Assembly (NCBI GenBank): GCA_033239005.1
Contig: BSQZ01000026.1
Span: forward strand, 4,538,501 to 4,602,500
Source of the DNA: Lamellibrachia satsuma
Lineage: Eukaryota; Annelida; Polychaeta; Sabellida; Siboglinidae
Reading direction: 5' to 3'
Length of the DNA stretch: 64,000 nt
This document shows, one piece after another, positions 34,043 to 57,726 of the stretch. A program made the translations under genes and the position numbers. Below the pieces are notes generated by a model, which was not told the origin of the DNA, ran no database searches, and saw only the letters and a list, made by a program, of their open reading frames with translations. Numbering within the stretch: position 1 is the first letter of the stretch; the number at the start of each line of letters is the position of its first letter.

Positions 34043-34353
34043 TGATCTGCATAAATTATGTTGGACTAACTATGTGTGAATATTTCATGAACGATACATA
34101 TATTATCTTGAGACAGTTGCAATAAATAACGTTGTGAAATAGTGAACTGTGGAATGAACAACGAAGATTTGTGTGCATGATATGATTCTCGTAGGTCAAT
34201 GAAGTCTTCATGAAGTCTTCACTAGAACACAAAACCAGACAACTATTCTTGACTTTACCATTATGCCAAGACCCAGAGTGATGACACACCAATTTATCGT
34301 AACATGGTGTTACATTAGCCCACGGTGGGCTCAATCTGTCCAGTACACGTCCG

Positions 34354-47121
<12,768 letters not shown>

Positions 47122-47563
47122 TATAACAGGTAGAACGTGTTCGAACAAAGTTCGGAGTTGCCAGATTACTTATGTATTACTTGCGTTATTGGTAGTTTTG
47201 TGTAATCTTGTAATTTTCACTGGATAAGTAAACGTTCATAGAAAAGAAACGTGATAACGACCTGCCGTTTTTCCGGTCGTTATAAATATCGCGGCAGCAC
47301 ACGAAACCTCGCGAGATTGCTGATGTCACAATATATCCGACATAACAAAATGCAGGTAATAAAGCCGTATCGTATTTGTTTACAACAGAGTGCTTAATCC
47401 GGAATGTAGGTGTTTTCTCTTTTTCAAGCTCACGAAAATATTCACGACACATTTGGAAATATACACAAAGGTTCAACAGTGAGGAAGTCACTTAGGACTT
47501 TATTGCAGCGTCGCTTAGTGGCGGATATGCAATGTAATTAGCGAACAATCCTGAAAGTAATTG

Positions 47564-47571
47564 TGACGTCA
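47564..47571. promoter_or_regulatory. CRE palindrome between genes X and P
   Basis: TGACGTCA, 443 bp upstream of the gene X start and 663 bp upstream of gene P. Confidence 0.4.
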
Positions 47572-48164
47572 GCGATATCGTGTCACAAAAACAAAGGCAA
47601 TACGCCGGTTTTGTATGGTCACATAGAGGCCGCAAGTGAACCACGACGATGGTATAGTTTTCCCAGAAAGAAGTAGTATATAGAAATGACTGTAGTGGCT
47701 ATTTTACATTCGTTGAATATGCCGAATTCAGAAATGCTTGTACCAAGTTGAATTTTTATTTTTTTGTCCGCTGTGATGTAAAGAAAAACAAGACGGATGC
47801 CAGAACACTCGACGCTGTTTAAAAATGTCTACACGTTAGCTGTGTTTATATGGTTTTTTCAGGTCAAACAAGCACACTGACAGGCTTCGGTTTTTCAGGG
47901 TTGGGGCAATGCCGGTTGGCCCTGACTTTTTATTTAGGTGGCACCAAGGTCAATATCATTCCATGTCATTTAATTTCTACGCCATTGCCTGATTGCATCT
48001 TGCTTGAATAGCTTAAACTTAGGGTTATTTTAATTTATTATGGTACTTCTGAATCTGGGTTGACAGACAATTGGATAAACATCATTGTATTTATATTATG
48101 TATGTGATGATGATGATGATGATGATGCTTTCTAGCTGTATTATATTATGCTTACATACGGATA

Positions 48165-48224
48165 TGACGTCACTGGATAATGACGTAAGATTCTGATGAC
48201 GAAACATCCCGGTTAATGACGTAG
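48165..48224. promoter_or_regulatory. Cluster of three CRE-type sites before gene P
   Basis: TGACGTCA at 48165, TGACGTAA at 48181 and TGACGTAG at 48217, the last one ending 10 bp before the ATG at 48234. These are CREB/CREM/ATF-type motifs. Sequence match only. Confidence 0.5.
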
Positions 48225-48233
48225 CACACCAGA

Positions 48234-48438
48234 ATGAAGCACGTAACTGTAATGTTTCTTTCGGAATCTTCAACGATGCCGTCTCGGCGCGGGTGTAGTT
48301 CTAATCTTCGGTTCCTGATCGAATTATACAGCATTCTGCTGTTGGTTCTCGTATTCGCAGCAATCACGATGTTGTGGTGCTTAGCAGCAAGAAACTATCC
48401 AGAAACTGGTCTGACAATTGGTACCAATGTTAGCAATG
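48234..48438 (+). CDS. Gene P exon 1 (TM1)
   Basis: Residues 1-68 plus one base, with TM1 FLIELYSILLLVLVFAAITM. The donor is AATG|GTATGA in phase 1. Confidence 0.62.
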
Positions 48439-51250
48439 GTATGACAAAATATTATTTCGATGACGTCTCTGACTCTGGGTTAATTTTAACATATTTAACT
48501 GTGTGTGCAAGCATTACTATCTACTACGATTTCGACATTGAAGATAATATAGGCTTAATGTTATGTCTACTTCGTCTCTGATTACTGCATGAATAATGTA
48601 TTATTGTTGGTAATACGTCAGTGATATTTTGTTATATATGTCTGTGTTATGTGCATAATGCCTAAACGACGATTCATCAGAACTGAAGCTAATTTAGCGA
48701 CTCGCTAGTAAGTTTGTGCATTTAAATTTGTTTGACCAAGTGAAGCTTCTTCCATTATAGCAACGTCGAATGGAAACTACGCAGTATCAACGTCGCCTCC
48801 GCTAAAGTATCTGCCTTCACAAATCGCTCATATGGCTCGCATGATATGCCGAAGTGTCTCCAAGAAGATATCCTGCATAAACTCCGATGAAGTCGGTATA
48901 ACACTGTGCGAATGCGACCCGTTTGTCGGCTACGTGTCGATCTGCTTCATCCGGAGAAAGCAAACGGAACCGACAGAAGCCATTCGACCCAGCCCAGCAA
49001 TGGATGGGTGGTCGGAAGAGCTACGTAATCTAGGAAACCTAATGGACGATGTGCCGGGTGATGTTGAAGGTTTGCTATTTTGGAAGACACGCATTTTTTT
49101 CTACATAGACTAGTTAATGAGATATGAACGTCTTAACAATGTGATGGTTGACCATTAGGGGATGAAATAAATTTAATAAATATTATTGTGACAATATACC
49201 GAATCAGATATTATTGGAATCTTGATGTACACCTAAATGAGAAAACATCATATTTCCGTTAAGTTGGGATAATTCGGTTAGGCCCTATCAAGATGCTTAT
49301 TTGGAAATATATGTTTAATAGCGAGGAAGTAAATATCTCTGCTTTCGAACCTATTTTGTCGATACATATTTGATTATTGCAAGTACTTCAAAGATGACAT
49401 TATGTATTAATTAGATGTGTAATTAGATTACGTAATGATTGACGCAAATGGAGGTTTAACGTGCTCAAAACCATCTCATCATATATTTTATGTGATTTGA
49501 AACTCCACTTGTATATCTATTTTTCCACATTCATTAATCTACATCATCAAGTTAGGCTAAAAGCTTGAACACTGACGTTTGTACGAATATATTATAGTCC
49601 CTAAGTCTACATACTCTTTGCATAGTTAATTTATAAGTTATTGCCAACTATTTTATAAATAGACTATGTGAAGATAATCTAGTTGAGTCTATTTGACGTA
49701 ATGACCTCTCAAGACATTTTTTGATGTTCTTTCTGAACATTGCGGCGGCTTCATACGAAAGAAAACGCTCTAGATGTAATTGTTATACCCTTGTGCCTTA
49801 ATGTGTTTTACACAGTGGTATCCATGAAAGATATCTCTACGTCATAATGTCAACTGTGCTCTTGTCTATATATATAGCGTTTGTCGCCTCAAGTCGACAC
49901 TTCTCGACGCCACCGTATGATTCACCAAGACAGTTAAATGCAAGCGACGAACTCTGCAAGAATCTCTCCGCGAAATTCAACAGCAAAGGCAACGAAACCA
50001 TCGTGGTAGTGTCATGCAACTGCATCCCGGAGGCACAGCAGGTGATTATGTGCATCAAGAGAAGCAGACCACGCGAGAGTCTGAACTCAGCATGCTTCAA
50101 TGTCCCTACCACAATAACAAAGGCGAATCGTTTGACGAACGTCTGCGGAACCAACCCGCCAGCCTCGACGATTGATGAAATGGTCAAACGGGTGAAGCAT
50201 ATCTGGCAGCTGGTGAATATCGACAACTCAGCCCGGAATTCGACTTCGCGAGGCGAAAAACTGTCTGGGAATCAACCCGGAAAGCCGAGGTACAATGGAG
50301 GTGCTTCTCGGCACCGACGGAACGCCGACAACGACTCGGCGTGGGACGATCCGCTGGCGCGTATGCTAGCCGACACGATGGAGTCGATGGTCGTCGAACA
50401 GGCTCAAAAACAGCAACTAACTGAGCAGACGACCTCGGCCAAAACCGAACCCGTTACAAAGGCTGCGACCACAACCACGAGTCCGAGCAGCGGCACGCCG
50501 ATTGAACCTTCCAGCTCGTTTCTACACCAGGAACTCTACAAGGTGAGCCCAAAAGAGCTTTTAACTGAATGCCAAGGACCTCGCTGTACTACCATTTACC
50601 TCTCCGTCTGTGATGCAATGTGAACTGACTGTAAATGAAATTAACTCTGGTTTACCGTTGATGACCATACCAACCCATTTAATGATAGCATAATTTAATC
50701 ATCTCCATCCATACTGTGACACAGATCATTCTGTTCAGCTATGGGTGGGTTTCGTGCTACCTTTAAATCATAGCTAATCAACACTTAGTAGTAAACATGA
50801 CCCACGTAAAATTTAATCAAACAAAGTTAGCTTTCATTATATCCAGAGGGAAATAGTTCTATAATGTATCGTACAGAGAGTAACTAAGTGAATCTATAAT
50901 GTATCGTACAGAGAGTAACTAAGTGAATCTATAATGTATCGTACAGAGAGTAACTAAGTGAACCTGAAAAGCATTGCAGTCCAATTCAAAACAAGACGGT
51001 GATGACGTTTTACAGTGCCACTGCTCTCCATCAATGAGGAAGTAAAACTGTTTCCTCTGTGCAGGTGAACAAAGCTATGTGGATTTCCGCGATCGTGATA
51101 CTGACAATTTCGCTTATCTACACAGTAGTCATCATCGCCGTGTGGCTGCTGAAAGATCGGCCAATCATAAGCGAGCCGGTAAATTGGCGATCGATGTCGG
51201 TGCAATCCTTGCGTCGCAGTCTGTTGCCTCGTGATTCGACCTGGAACTAG
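48234..51250 (+). CDS. Gene P: two-pass membrane protein with a duplicated cysteine module
   Basis: Four exons in consistent phase: 48234-48438, 48761-49069, 49878-50542, 51065-51250; 454 residues. Not recognised. TM1 about residues 27-50 (after PSRRG), TM2 about 399-421 (before KDR), so both ends are probably cytosolic with a loop of about 345 residues outside. Exon 2 and exon 3 each encode one module: C98-x19-C118-x-C120-x9-C130 and C198-x19-C218-x-C220-x9-C230, exactly 100 residues apart, with shared S, K, P, V and R positions (S102/S202, K104/K204, P122/P222, V127/V227, R133/R233). Asn-glycosylation sequons cluster in the loop (NVS, NAS, NLS, NET, NST). RHRR at 316-319 fits a furin-type site, followed by a Thr/Ser-rich stalk. 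Starts at 48255 or 48276 are also possible. Exon 3 could alternatively begin at ATG 49847 with a signal-peptide-like MSTVLLSIYIAFV. Confidence 0.68.
48761..49069 (+). CDS. Gene P exon 2 (cysteine module 1)
   Basis: It starts after CATTATAG; holds MICRSVSKK, then LCECDPFVGYVSICFIRR. The donor is GAAG|GTTTGC in phase 1. Both borders are phase 1, as in shuffled or duplicated modules. Confidence 0.68.
49070..49877 (+). other. Gene P intron 2
   Basis: AT-rich, no repeat or element recognised. Its last 31 bases would be coding (signal-peptide-like) if exon 3 had its own start. Confidence 0.5.
49878..50542 (+). CDS. Gene P exon 3 (cysteine module 2, stalk)
   Basis: It starts after TATATATAG in the matching phase; ELCKNLSAKF, then VSCNCIPEAQQVIMCIKR, two more Cys (244, 261), RHRR, and a Thr/Ser/Gln-rich stalk. 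The donor is AAG|GTGAGC. Confidence 0.7.
50860..50963. repeat. 35-bp tandem triplication
   Basis: Three almost identical units (CTATAATGTATCGTACAGAG...) in gene P intron 3. Confidence 0.9.
51065..51250 (+). CDS. Gene P exon 4 (TM2 and tail)
   Basis: It starts after TGTGCAG; VNKAMWISAIVILTISLIY to LPRDSTWN-stop. TM2 is followed by a short basic tail of about 33 residues. Confidence 0.7.
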   Translation: MNKAMWISAIVILTISLIYTVVIIAVWLLKDRPIISEPVNWRSMSVQSLRRSLLPRDSTWN

Positions 51251-51560
51251 GCCTACTTCCCACGGAGACGTTTCAGTCGTTGAGACGTTTAAATGAATCA
51301 ATACGCAGCCGAACGAACCCACCATTGAGCTAACATTTAAATACTCGATGGATACATATTATATATTATAATATAGTGATATGTTATCGCAATGTATGAT
51401 TTATAAAAAAGGTTTGTCAGGTTCCGCTCCAAAAATAACCAACAGCGAACAACGCATTTTTTTTTACGATAACCCAAATTTGTGAGCGATATTACCAGTT
51501 TTACTAAAACATGGTGCAGTGCATTTTTCGACAGTTGTGATTATCCTACTCATATACATC

Positions 51561-51561
51561 A

Positions 51562-51641
<80 letters not shown>
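51561..51641. repeat. (CACG)n microsatellite
   Basis: About 20 tetranucleotide units. Confidence 0.95.
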
Positions 51642-51710
51642 CTTTAATTACAGCTTATGCGTGGCACAGTTTGAGATAAATTAAATTTAATGCCATGTAA
51701 TTGTAATGTA

Positions 51711-51728
51711 GAAAAAACATTACGTGCA

Positions 51729-51773
<45 letters not shown>

Positions 51774-51796
51774 TTCTGCACGTAATGTTTTTTCTA
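51711..51796. repeat. Perfect inverted repeat around a TA microsatellite
   Basis: AGAAAAAACATTACGTGCAG and its exact complement flank about 40 bp of TA repeats. It can form a cruciform. Confidence 0.9.
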
Positions 51797-52351
51797 TGAC
51801 CTTTAGATCTTCTATTAGGACATTTTTTTTCAATTAAACATCTTAACAAATCATAAAGCGTAAAGTGTGGCTTTGATTTATTAAAAGACCACGTTTGCTG
51901 CATTACGTATGCTCATCAATTCAAAGGAACGCCTAAATCTTTTTGTTAAGGGGTTCTTGTTTTTACGCGTGATACACTCCTCAGGTCGAATTGACATCAA
52001 AATAATTTTTTTATGAAAACAAATTTGTGTTGCTGATTTCTTATAGCCAGGATAACGTTAAAGATCCCGTGCATTCGTTCGTGATGATGTGTGACTGGAT
52101 ACGTCTTGTGAATGCTAAATTAATTGATGTCATAACCAAAAACAATCATCACGTAAAGCTGATACTGGTAGTTGTTAGTTTTGCCTATCAAGTAGCAGTA
52201 TATATGCGTAGTCCGCCATTTTTTTATCAATGTGCTCGAATTGATGCTTACTTTTTACAATCATCACTTGGGAGTAGCACTGGTAACACATGTCAGCGAT
52301 ACTATTATACAATAAATGGGCGTTCTTGTATAGCGCTGCATGTTCAAAGCG

Positions 52352-52600
52352 CGTTACACTTCATCCCCTGGCAGACATGTTCATTCCAACGCCATCTTCT
52401 ATGGGAAGCAGTCAGCCACGCTGCAATTGCTGCGCGAAGACTGTTCATTCACATATCCACCTCTGTATAAAGCCAGGTACTCATTTATACAGCTGAGTGA
52501 ACTGAAGCAACGCGGTGTGAACGAAATTGCCCATGTTTCGGCAGCAAATGGATTCGAAACCGGGTTCTCTCGATTGAGAGTCCGTTGTTCTAAGATATTG
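52352..52600 (-). mobile_element. tRNA-derived SINE
   Basis: B-box-like GGTTTCGAATCC on the minus strand near 52556; the body shares CATTCCAACGCCATCTT and AGCCAGGTACTCATTT with the copy at 27.4 kb. Confidence 0.65.
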
Positions 52601-53083
52601 TGTACTGAATGACATGTGTTTATTCAGGATCGATACATCAGCGTTCTACCGCTGAGCTGATTGCTTTGTCTGTTTGTCTATGTAATACCACATCGGTGTA
52701 TGTTAAAACGCCACAAGCACGACGAATGACACAGTAGTTTCAATCCGGCCAAATCGATTGTTCTATCTATTATACCACATTTACACGAGCGATTACTAGT
52801 CCAAGTGGTCGGCCGACACAGAGCCGCGCGGTTTCGCGGTGCAAGAATCTGTCGTGTAAACACCCTCGTGAGACCGATTGTCGGGGCCAATTTGTTGCTA
52901 CGATTTTGTATGATACATTAATGTATAATACATTATCATAATGTTTCAAGACAGGGACACAACGCTGTGAGCAGTTTTATCTGCATAGATATATCAGCAT
53001 GCGAAGAAGAAATCAAAAGATGGCGTTTTGACAGATTGTTACCCAACCCTGGTAATTGTCACACGCGACCGGGCACCGCGGAC

Positions 53084-53325
53084 CTAGTCCGGCCGGCATA
53101 GTGCGCACGGATACTCTGCTCGGTCGATGTCCATCTCTTCCGCACTGATGTCCGGTAGTGGCTTGTACGGCGACATGGCAGGCGATGTACCTCCGACACA
53201 CGGCGTCGGACGACAATCTGGATCTGGGACGGCCGTCGCCTTGTCGCCCATGGCAGACGGCCGCTCGCCACCCGGAGTGTGACCCGCCTCTGCTGGCGAC
53301 TCGTCCGCAACCTTCCCGCATCCAT
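53084..53325 (-). CDS. Gene Q terminal exon
   Basis: It starts after ATTCCAG; DGCGKVADESPAEAG to PCALCRPD-stop, Pro-rich. Confidence 0.6.
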
Positions 53326-54209
53326 CTGGAATAGTAAAGACCGTGGACGGTAATGTGGCAGTGGTGTTGTTGGTGTTGTTGGTGATGTTGGTGGTGGTGT
53401 TGGTTGTTGTTGTTGTTGCGGTGCTGGTGGCGGCGGCGGCGGCGGCGGGGGCGGGGGCGGGGGCGGCGGAGGGGGCGGCGGCGGCGGCGGCGGCGGCGGT
53501 GGCGCAGTAGTAGATATATTGGTAGTATTGTTTTTGTTGTTGGTGGCTGTAACAATGCACTGATGATGATCATGATGATTGGATAACATTTTTATTAGAT
53601 AACATACGGTGCGCAATGCATATATAGTGTAAAATCCAAAGCATTCATGGGTGAATCACATTTTTACAAACATTAAAACACTTTCATCATCTTCTCGATT
53701 TGTTGCTGTTACTGTTACTCATTTAAGGCTAGCGTAGGCTCACATAAAAGTCGTGTAGCGCAGTCTCAGTGTAGACGTGTACCTTCTACATGACTGCCGC
53801 GTGGCTTCAGCGGCGGCAGCAAGCGGGCGTTGGGAGCTGGGATGACGGCGCGGGGCCCGCCGACTGCCGACTCGAATGAGCGACCGGCTCGAGACAGACG
53901 ACGACGTCCGTCGTAGACAACGAACGCTCTGGACCGTGTGCGGCGCGTCGTCGGCTCGTCTTGTTGCCGCCCCTGCTGCTGTAGAAACAACGAGGACAAA
54001 CCGAGGAAATCCACATCGTCCATCAGCTGTGAGGCATCCAGGATCACGTTGGCGTCGGCCACCTTTCCGGATATCGCAGCCGAAGTAAAATTTTCAACGG
54101 AGGAATCGCGCTCCAGCAACGAAGGACACGACGACCTCCTGTCGTGGACAGGGTGTGCACGGCTCGGGTTGTCGACGCCACTACAGTCGCCCCCCGCGTC
54201 CGCTGCCAG

Positions 54210-54253
<44 letters not shown>

Positions 54254-57200
54254 GCCGATTCGTCGCCTCGACTATCTGCCCGGGCGTTCCACTCCGAGTG
54301 TCCCCGCCCGCCCGCAGATCGTGCGCAGTCGATGGCACTACAGGTGGTAACGCCGACAAACGCTTCATGTTCGCGTCACATTGGCGCATTCGTTGCTCTG
54401 CCGCCGCGTCCAGGGCAGGCCGGTCGAACAGCTCTTTCATTTTCTGCAAACGAATAAAATTAATCATATTCTGGCATCGGTAGCACGCGATAAGGACGTT
54501 GGCTGAGGACAAGACATGGTGGTCAAAGGTGAAGAAGGATTTAGTGTAGCTGTAGGATGTATTCTTACTAGCACAACTGCGTAATCCTGCAAATAAATTC
54601 TCTATTTGCTTCTTTTACACTTGCCACAGTTGATGAAGTAAGGAAAATAATCATGTCCTCCCCAAATAAGTCATGTGATCTTGATCCATTACCGACTACA
54701 TTGCTGAAAGCATGTCTTGATACATCACTTTATCCAATGACAAATATTGTAAACGCATCACTGTGCTCTGGCTTGTTTCCTGACGATTTCAAACAAGTGC
54801 AAGTCAACCCACTTCTTACTTTGCCTGAAGAAACACTAAACAGTTATAGGCCTATTTATAATCCAAGCTTTATTTCCAAGTTACTGCAAAAGTTGTAGCA
54901 AACCGTCTAAGGTCTCACATTTAGTCAAATTGTATGTCTAATGTATCACAATCAGCTTACAAACAGTTTCATTTCGTAGAGACTGCTCTTTTAAAAGTAC
55001 ACAATGATGTTACTGTAAATGATGTTACTCTAAATATGGACAAAGGTAAAGTACTATTGATCATAACATACTCTTTGACCACAACATACTATTAAATGCT
55101 TGTCAATGTGGTATGGCATGAGCTGGTTTTCACCATACTTAACTGATAGATAACAAAGAGTGAAAATAGATAATTGCTTTTCAGCGGCATTACCCACTTC
55201 ATGTAGTGTTCCTCAAGGTTATCGTCTTGGACCATTACTTTTGACTCTTTACACTACACTCTTGAAACTTCGACGTGTGCAAAAGTGTTTGGCAAGGGCA
55301 GTTACCTGGTCTCCTCATTTCTCTCATTCAGTACCATTTCTTAAATCATTGCATTGGCTCCCTGTCCGATACAGCATTATTTTAAAATCTGTTCAGTTAC
55401 CTATCAAACATTCTCACCTAAGCAACCGGCATATTTACATTCACTGTTCATTCCTGCAAGACAGCCCACACAGCTTCGATCAGCTAATTCTAATCTACTT
55501 TTTGCTCCAAGAGTTTAGACACATGTCAGAACTAGAGCTTTTTCAGTTGCTGCACCGACTCTGTTGAACTCACTCCCTGTTAGTGTTAAGTCTGCAGGGA
55601 ATGTAACAACATTTCGCCGTAAACTAAAAACCCACCTGTTTAAACTTGGTTATCCTCCATAGCTCCCCAGCATACCAATCCAACTGATTACAACTGGAAC
55701 TGCTTATCGGTTATGAACTGCTTAACCCCTTTTGTTTTGGTGCGCTTCCAAGCTTGGGTTTCCCGCGGTTTTTAGCGCAACAGAAGTATTTTAAATATTA
55801 TTATATAATACAATAGAAAATATACAGATAATCATACATATTTAGTGTACGTTTAACTGCTCCGAGCCGCAGGCGGAATTCATGTGGCTCGAATACACAG
55901 GTGTTGCCAGCTGGCGGGGAAAAGTTAATCGATAAAAAAGTTACAGTGTAAAATAATATAATAAATAAACAGCAAGAATCGTCGTCGTTTGCTTCAAATC
56001 GCCGTTGCATCGTCTATTTTTGTCCATCATATAAGACGAAAGTGTAAACCATCTCTCCATATAGAAATGTCGCAAGTATAAAATTAATTTAATTTTAAGT
56101 ACCGTGAAGTTTAATATCGTGCAACGCATCGTGTTGACATCTAATGTATTTAGTGTCCGCGATCTCTAAAAGCGAAAGACCCAGATAAACGCGTGTACGT
56201 TAGTTTGCTTTCGAAAAACCAAACCGACAGTCTTCTTACCTCTAACGTTGCTTCTAATCTGTTGGTCTTCGCTGTGAGCGCCTCCTTGGCGCTCGTCATT
56301 CGCTCCTTCATTTGGCGGTACTGTTGTTCCTCGTTCTTCGTCATGCTGAATGGAGATACCACAAGTGGTAGTACTATCACCGTTTAGCATAAATTCCATT
56401 CCATTTGCACTGTGTAAAGAATAATTCCCCATGGCAAGTACGCAACATGTCGAAATGGCCAAAAGTAGTTAATGAAGTAGAAATGTATTTGTCCCATTGA
56501 AGCGGCAGCACATACGTAGGATTTACTCATTACCACACGAAACGTTATGTTTTAGAACGTTCTTCTTGGCATCACCAATAAATATTATGAGGACACTTAA
56601 ACGTATAGCACATTGAAATAATACCAACGCCTACATTTATGGAACTTGAATCCTGATTAATTTAAAGCACAGTCTCAATTTAATTTAACATAGATCAAAT
56701 GAGCCTCGTTTTAAACGTATACGAGTCAGGTGGTTGATATAATATCGCTATGGTAATAAGTAATAACTGGTAATAAGATGTGTGCATTGTTGTACTACTT
56801 TTAAGGATAACTACTTATGTAACTCGGAATCCAGTCAGTAGGACCGCTCAATGCGCTTTGCTGTTCATTTAAACACCAATTCGACTTTTCTGGGAAGCGT
56901 TGAGCCACGCCGCAGTTAATGTGCGAAGATGATTCATTCACATATATCAACTAATGTATATAGCCAGATCCTCAATTATACAGTTGGGTAATTGCCCAAC
57001 GAAAGAGTCCACGACATGTTACAAATTTACCCCCTTTGTGGGAGATTTTACTTCCCCTGGCATAGACACCGTGTAGAATGAACCTTCTGTTTTTGGTGTC
57101 GCATTCGAAAGACACAGGCAAAGTGCTGTTAACAAAATTGCCTTTCTGAAACGTTTCGAAACTGCAGCAGGTGGACTCGAATTCCAGTACTCTCTTAGCT

Positions 57201-57726
57201 AACACGGTTGTATGACACATATAGCTATAATAACCAAACAACGCATCGCAACAAACCTCAGTTAGGTGATATAATACGGTGAAAAGATATTCGCCTTAAG
57301 TCCAGCTATCTCGTACGCCACGGCAGAAATCGTATTTGAACGAGACGGATTGACTACAACAAACCGAACCTATTTACGTTGTATCGGGTGCATTGTGACA
57401 TCAACGATCTCGTGAACGTTCTTGCGCGGCTCATTCAACTAACGATTCGCTGAACGGCAGCCGGGTTTACCGGACACATCGTGTAGGAAGCCGGCGTCGG
57501 TTTCCTGCACCACTTACTTAATGCCAACATAGTTTTTTCTTAATGACATGTGGTGCCGAAGCGAATGTTTGGCGCCAACTGCAGCAAACGGATGTGTGAT
57601 GGCAACGATAGACAAAGGAAAGATCATTCGGCCGATAAAAAGGTAATACAGGTATACTATTGCTAATAGGGGAATGCATAGCCGTAAGAAATACATTATG
57701 GCATCCGGGGTTTCCTCCGCGGCCAT
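53084..57726 (-). CDS. Gene Q: N-terminal membrane segment, coiled coil, poly-Gly
   Basis: Four exons on the - strand, all phases agree: 57726-57518, 56345-56240, 54443-53783, 53325-53084; 405 residues. Not recognised. Residues about 10-32 form a strong hydrophobic segment (MYFLRLCIPLLAIVYLYYLF) and a second weaker one follows at about 35-53. Residues 70-135 are heptad-like and charged (KNEEQQYRQMKERM, AKTNRLEATLEKMKELF). A run of 14 Gly is coded by a (CCG)n tract (54211-54252). The rest is Ser/Arg-rich and disordered-looking, ending YPCALCRPD-stop. The 3' intron also carries a GGC/GGGGGC tract (53431-53506). Divergent from gene R, start codons 1.06 kb apart. Alternative donor CAT|GTAGAA at the end of exon 3 would change the last exon's frame; the chosen one gives the better protein. 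Confidence 0.62.
53431..53506. repeat. GGC/GGGGGC tract in gene Q intron 3
   Basis: GC-only tract. It gives artefactual poly-Pro, poly-Ala and poly-Arg frames. Confidence 0.95.
53783..54443 (-). CDS. Gene Q exon 3 (poly-Gly)
   Basis: It starts after TTTGCAG; KMKELFDRPALDAAAEQRM, then poly-Gly and Ser/Arg-rich sequence to KPRGSHVE. The donor is GAAG|GTACAC. Confidence 0.63.
54596..55668 (+). mobile_element. L2-like LINE remnant with internal deletion (gene Q intron 2)
   Basis: RT pieces SCDLDPLPTTLLKACL, SLCSGLFPDDFKQ, NSYRPIYNPSFISKLLQK and SVPQGYRLGPLL are joined directly to the C-terminal end KLRRVQKCLARAV and LHWLPVRYSI, so the YADD region is missing. It is a different clade from the CR1-like copies, by motif recall. 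Confidence 0.8.
56240..56345 (-). CDS. Gene Q exon 2 (coiled coil)
   Basis: It starts after CATTCAG; MTKNEEQQYRQMKERM to EATLE, with donor GAG|GTAAGA. Confidence 0.65.
56860..57205 (-). mobile_element. Composite SINE
   Basis: The 57000-57205 part carries TATAGACACC/GGGGAAGTAAAATCT-type body and a tRNA-like head; 56860-56990 carries the body shared with 27.4 and 52.4 kb. Confidence 0.6.
57518..57726 (-). CDS. Gene Q exon 1 (membrane segment)
   Basis: ATG 57726; MAAEETPDAIMYFLRLC to NYVGI plus two bases, with donor AA|GTAAGT. Confidence 0.65.

Larger units (their letters stand above)
51251..53083. other. Gap between gene P and the gene Q stop
   Basis: Holds a (CACG)n microsatellite (51561-51641), an inverted repeat around TA repeats (51711-51796), a SINE (52352-52600) and a tRNA-like A-box piece near 52633-52665. 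No gene seen. Confidence 0.55.

Noticed and set aside
47186..47491. 101-codon minus-strand frame as an upstream gene X exon
   Set aside because: No acceptor/donor pair in phase with exon 1 was found; it may be 5'UTR or promoter.
49847..50542. Gene P starting at ATG 49847 with a signal peptide
   Set aside because: The hydrophobic start is attractive, but TATATATAG at 49869-49877 is an in-phase acceptor from exon 2, and the exon 2 module matches exon 3. Kept only as an alternative.
52027..52470. 147-codon + strand frame
   Set aside because: Runs into SINE sequence, with no splice support or recognisable motif.
52633..52665. tRNA gene
   Set aside because: Only an A-box-like stretch (AGCTCAGCGGTAGAACGC) is seen; no full cloverleaf.
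53059..53616. Poly-Pro, poly-Ala and poly-Arg proteins on both strands
   Set aside because: Frames across a GC-only microsatellite in gene Q intron 3; only the 53084-53325 exon frame is supported by splice phase.
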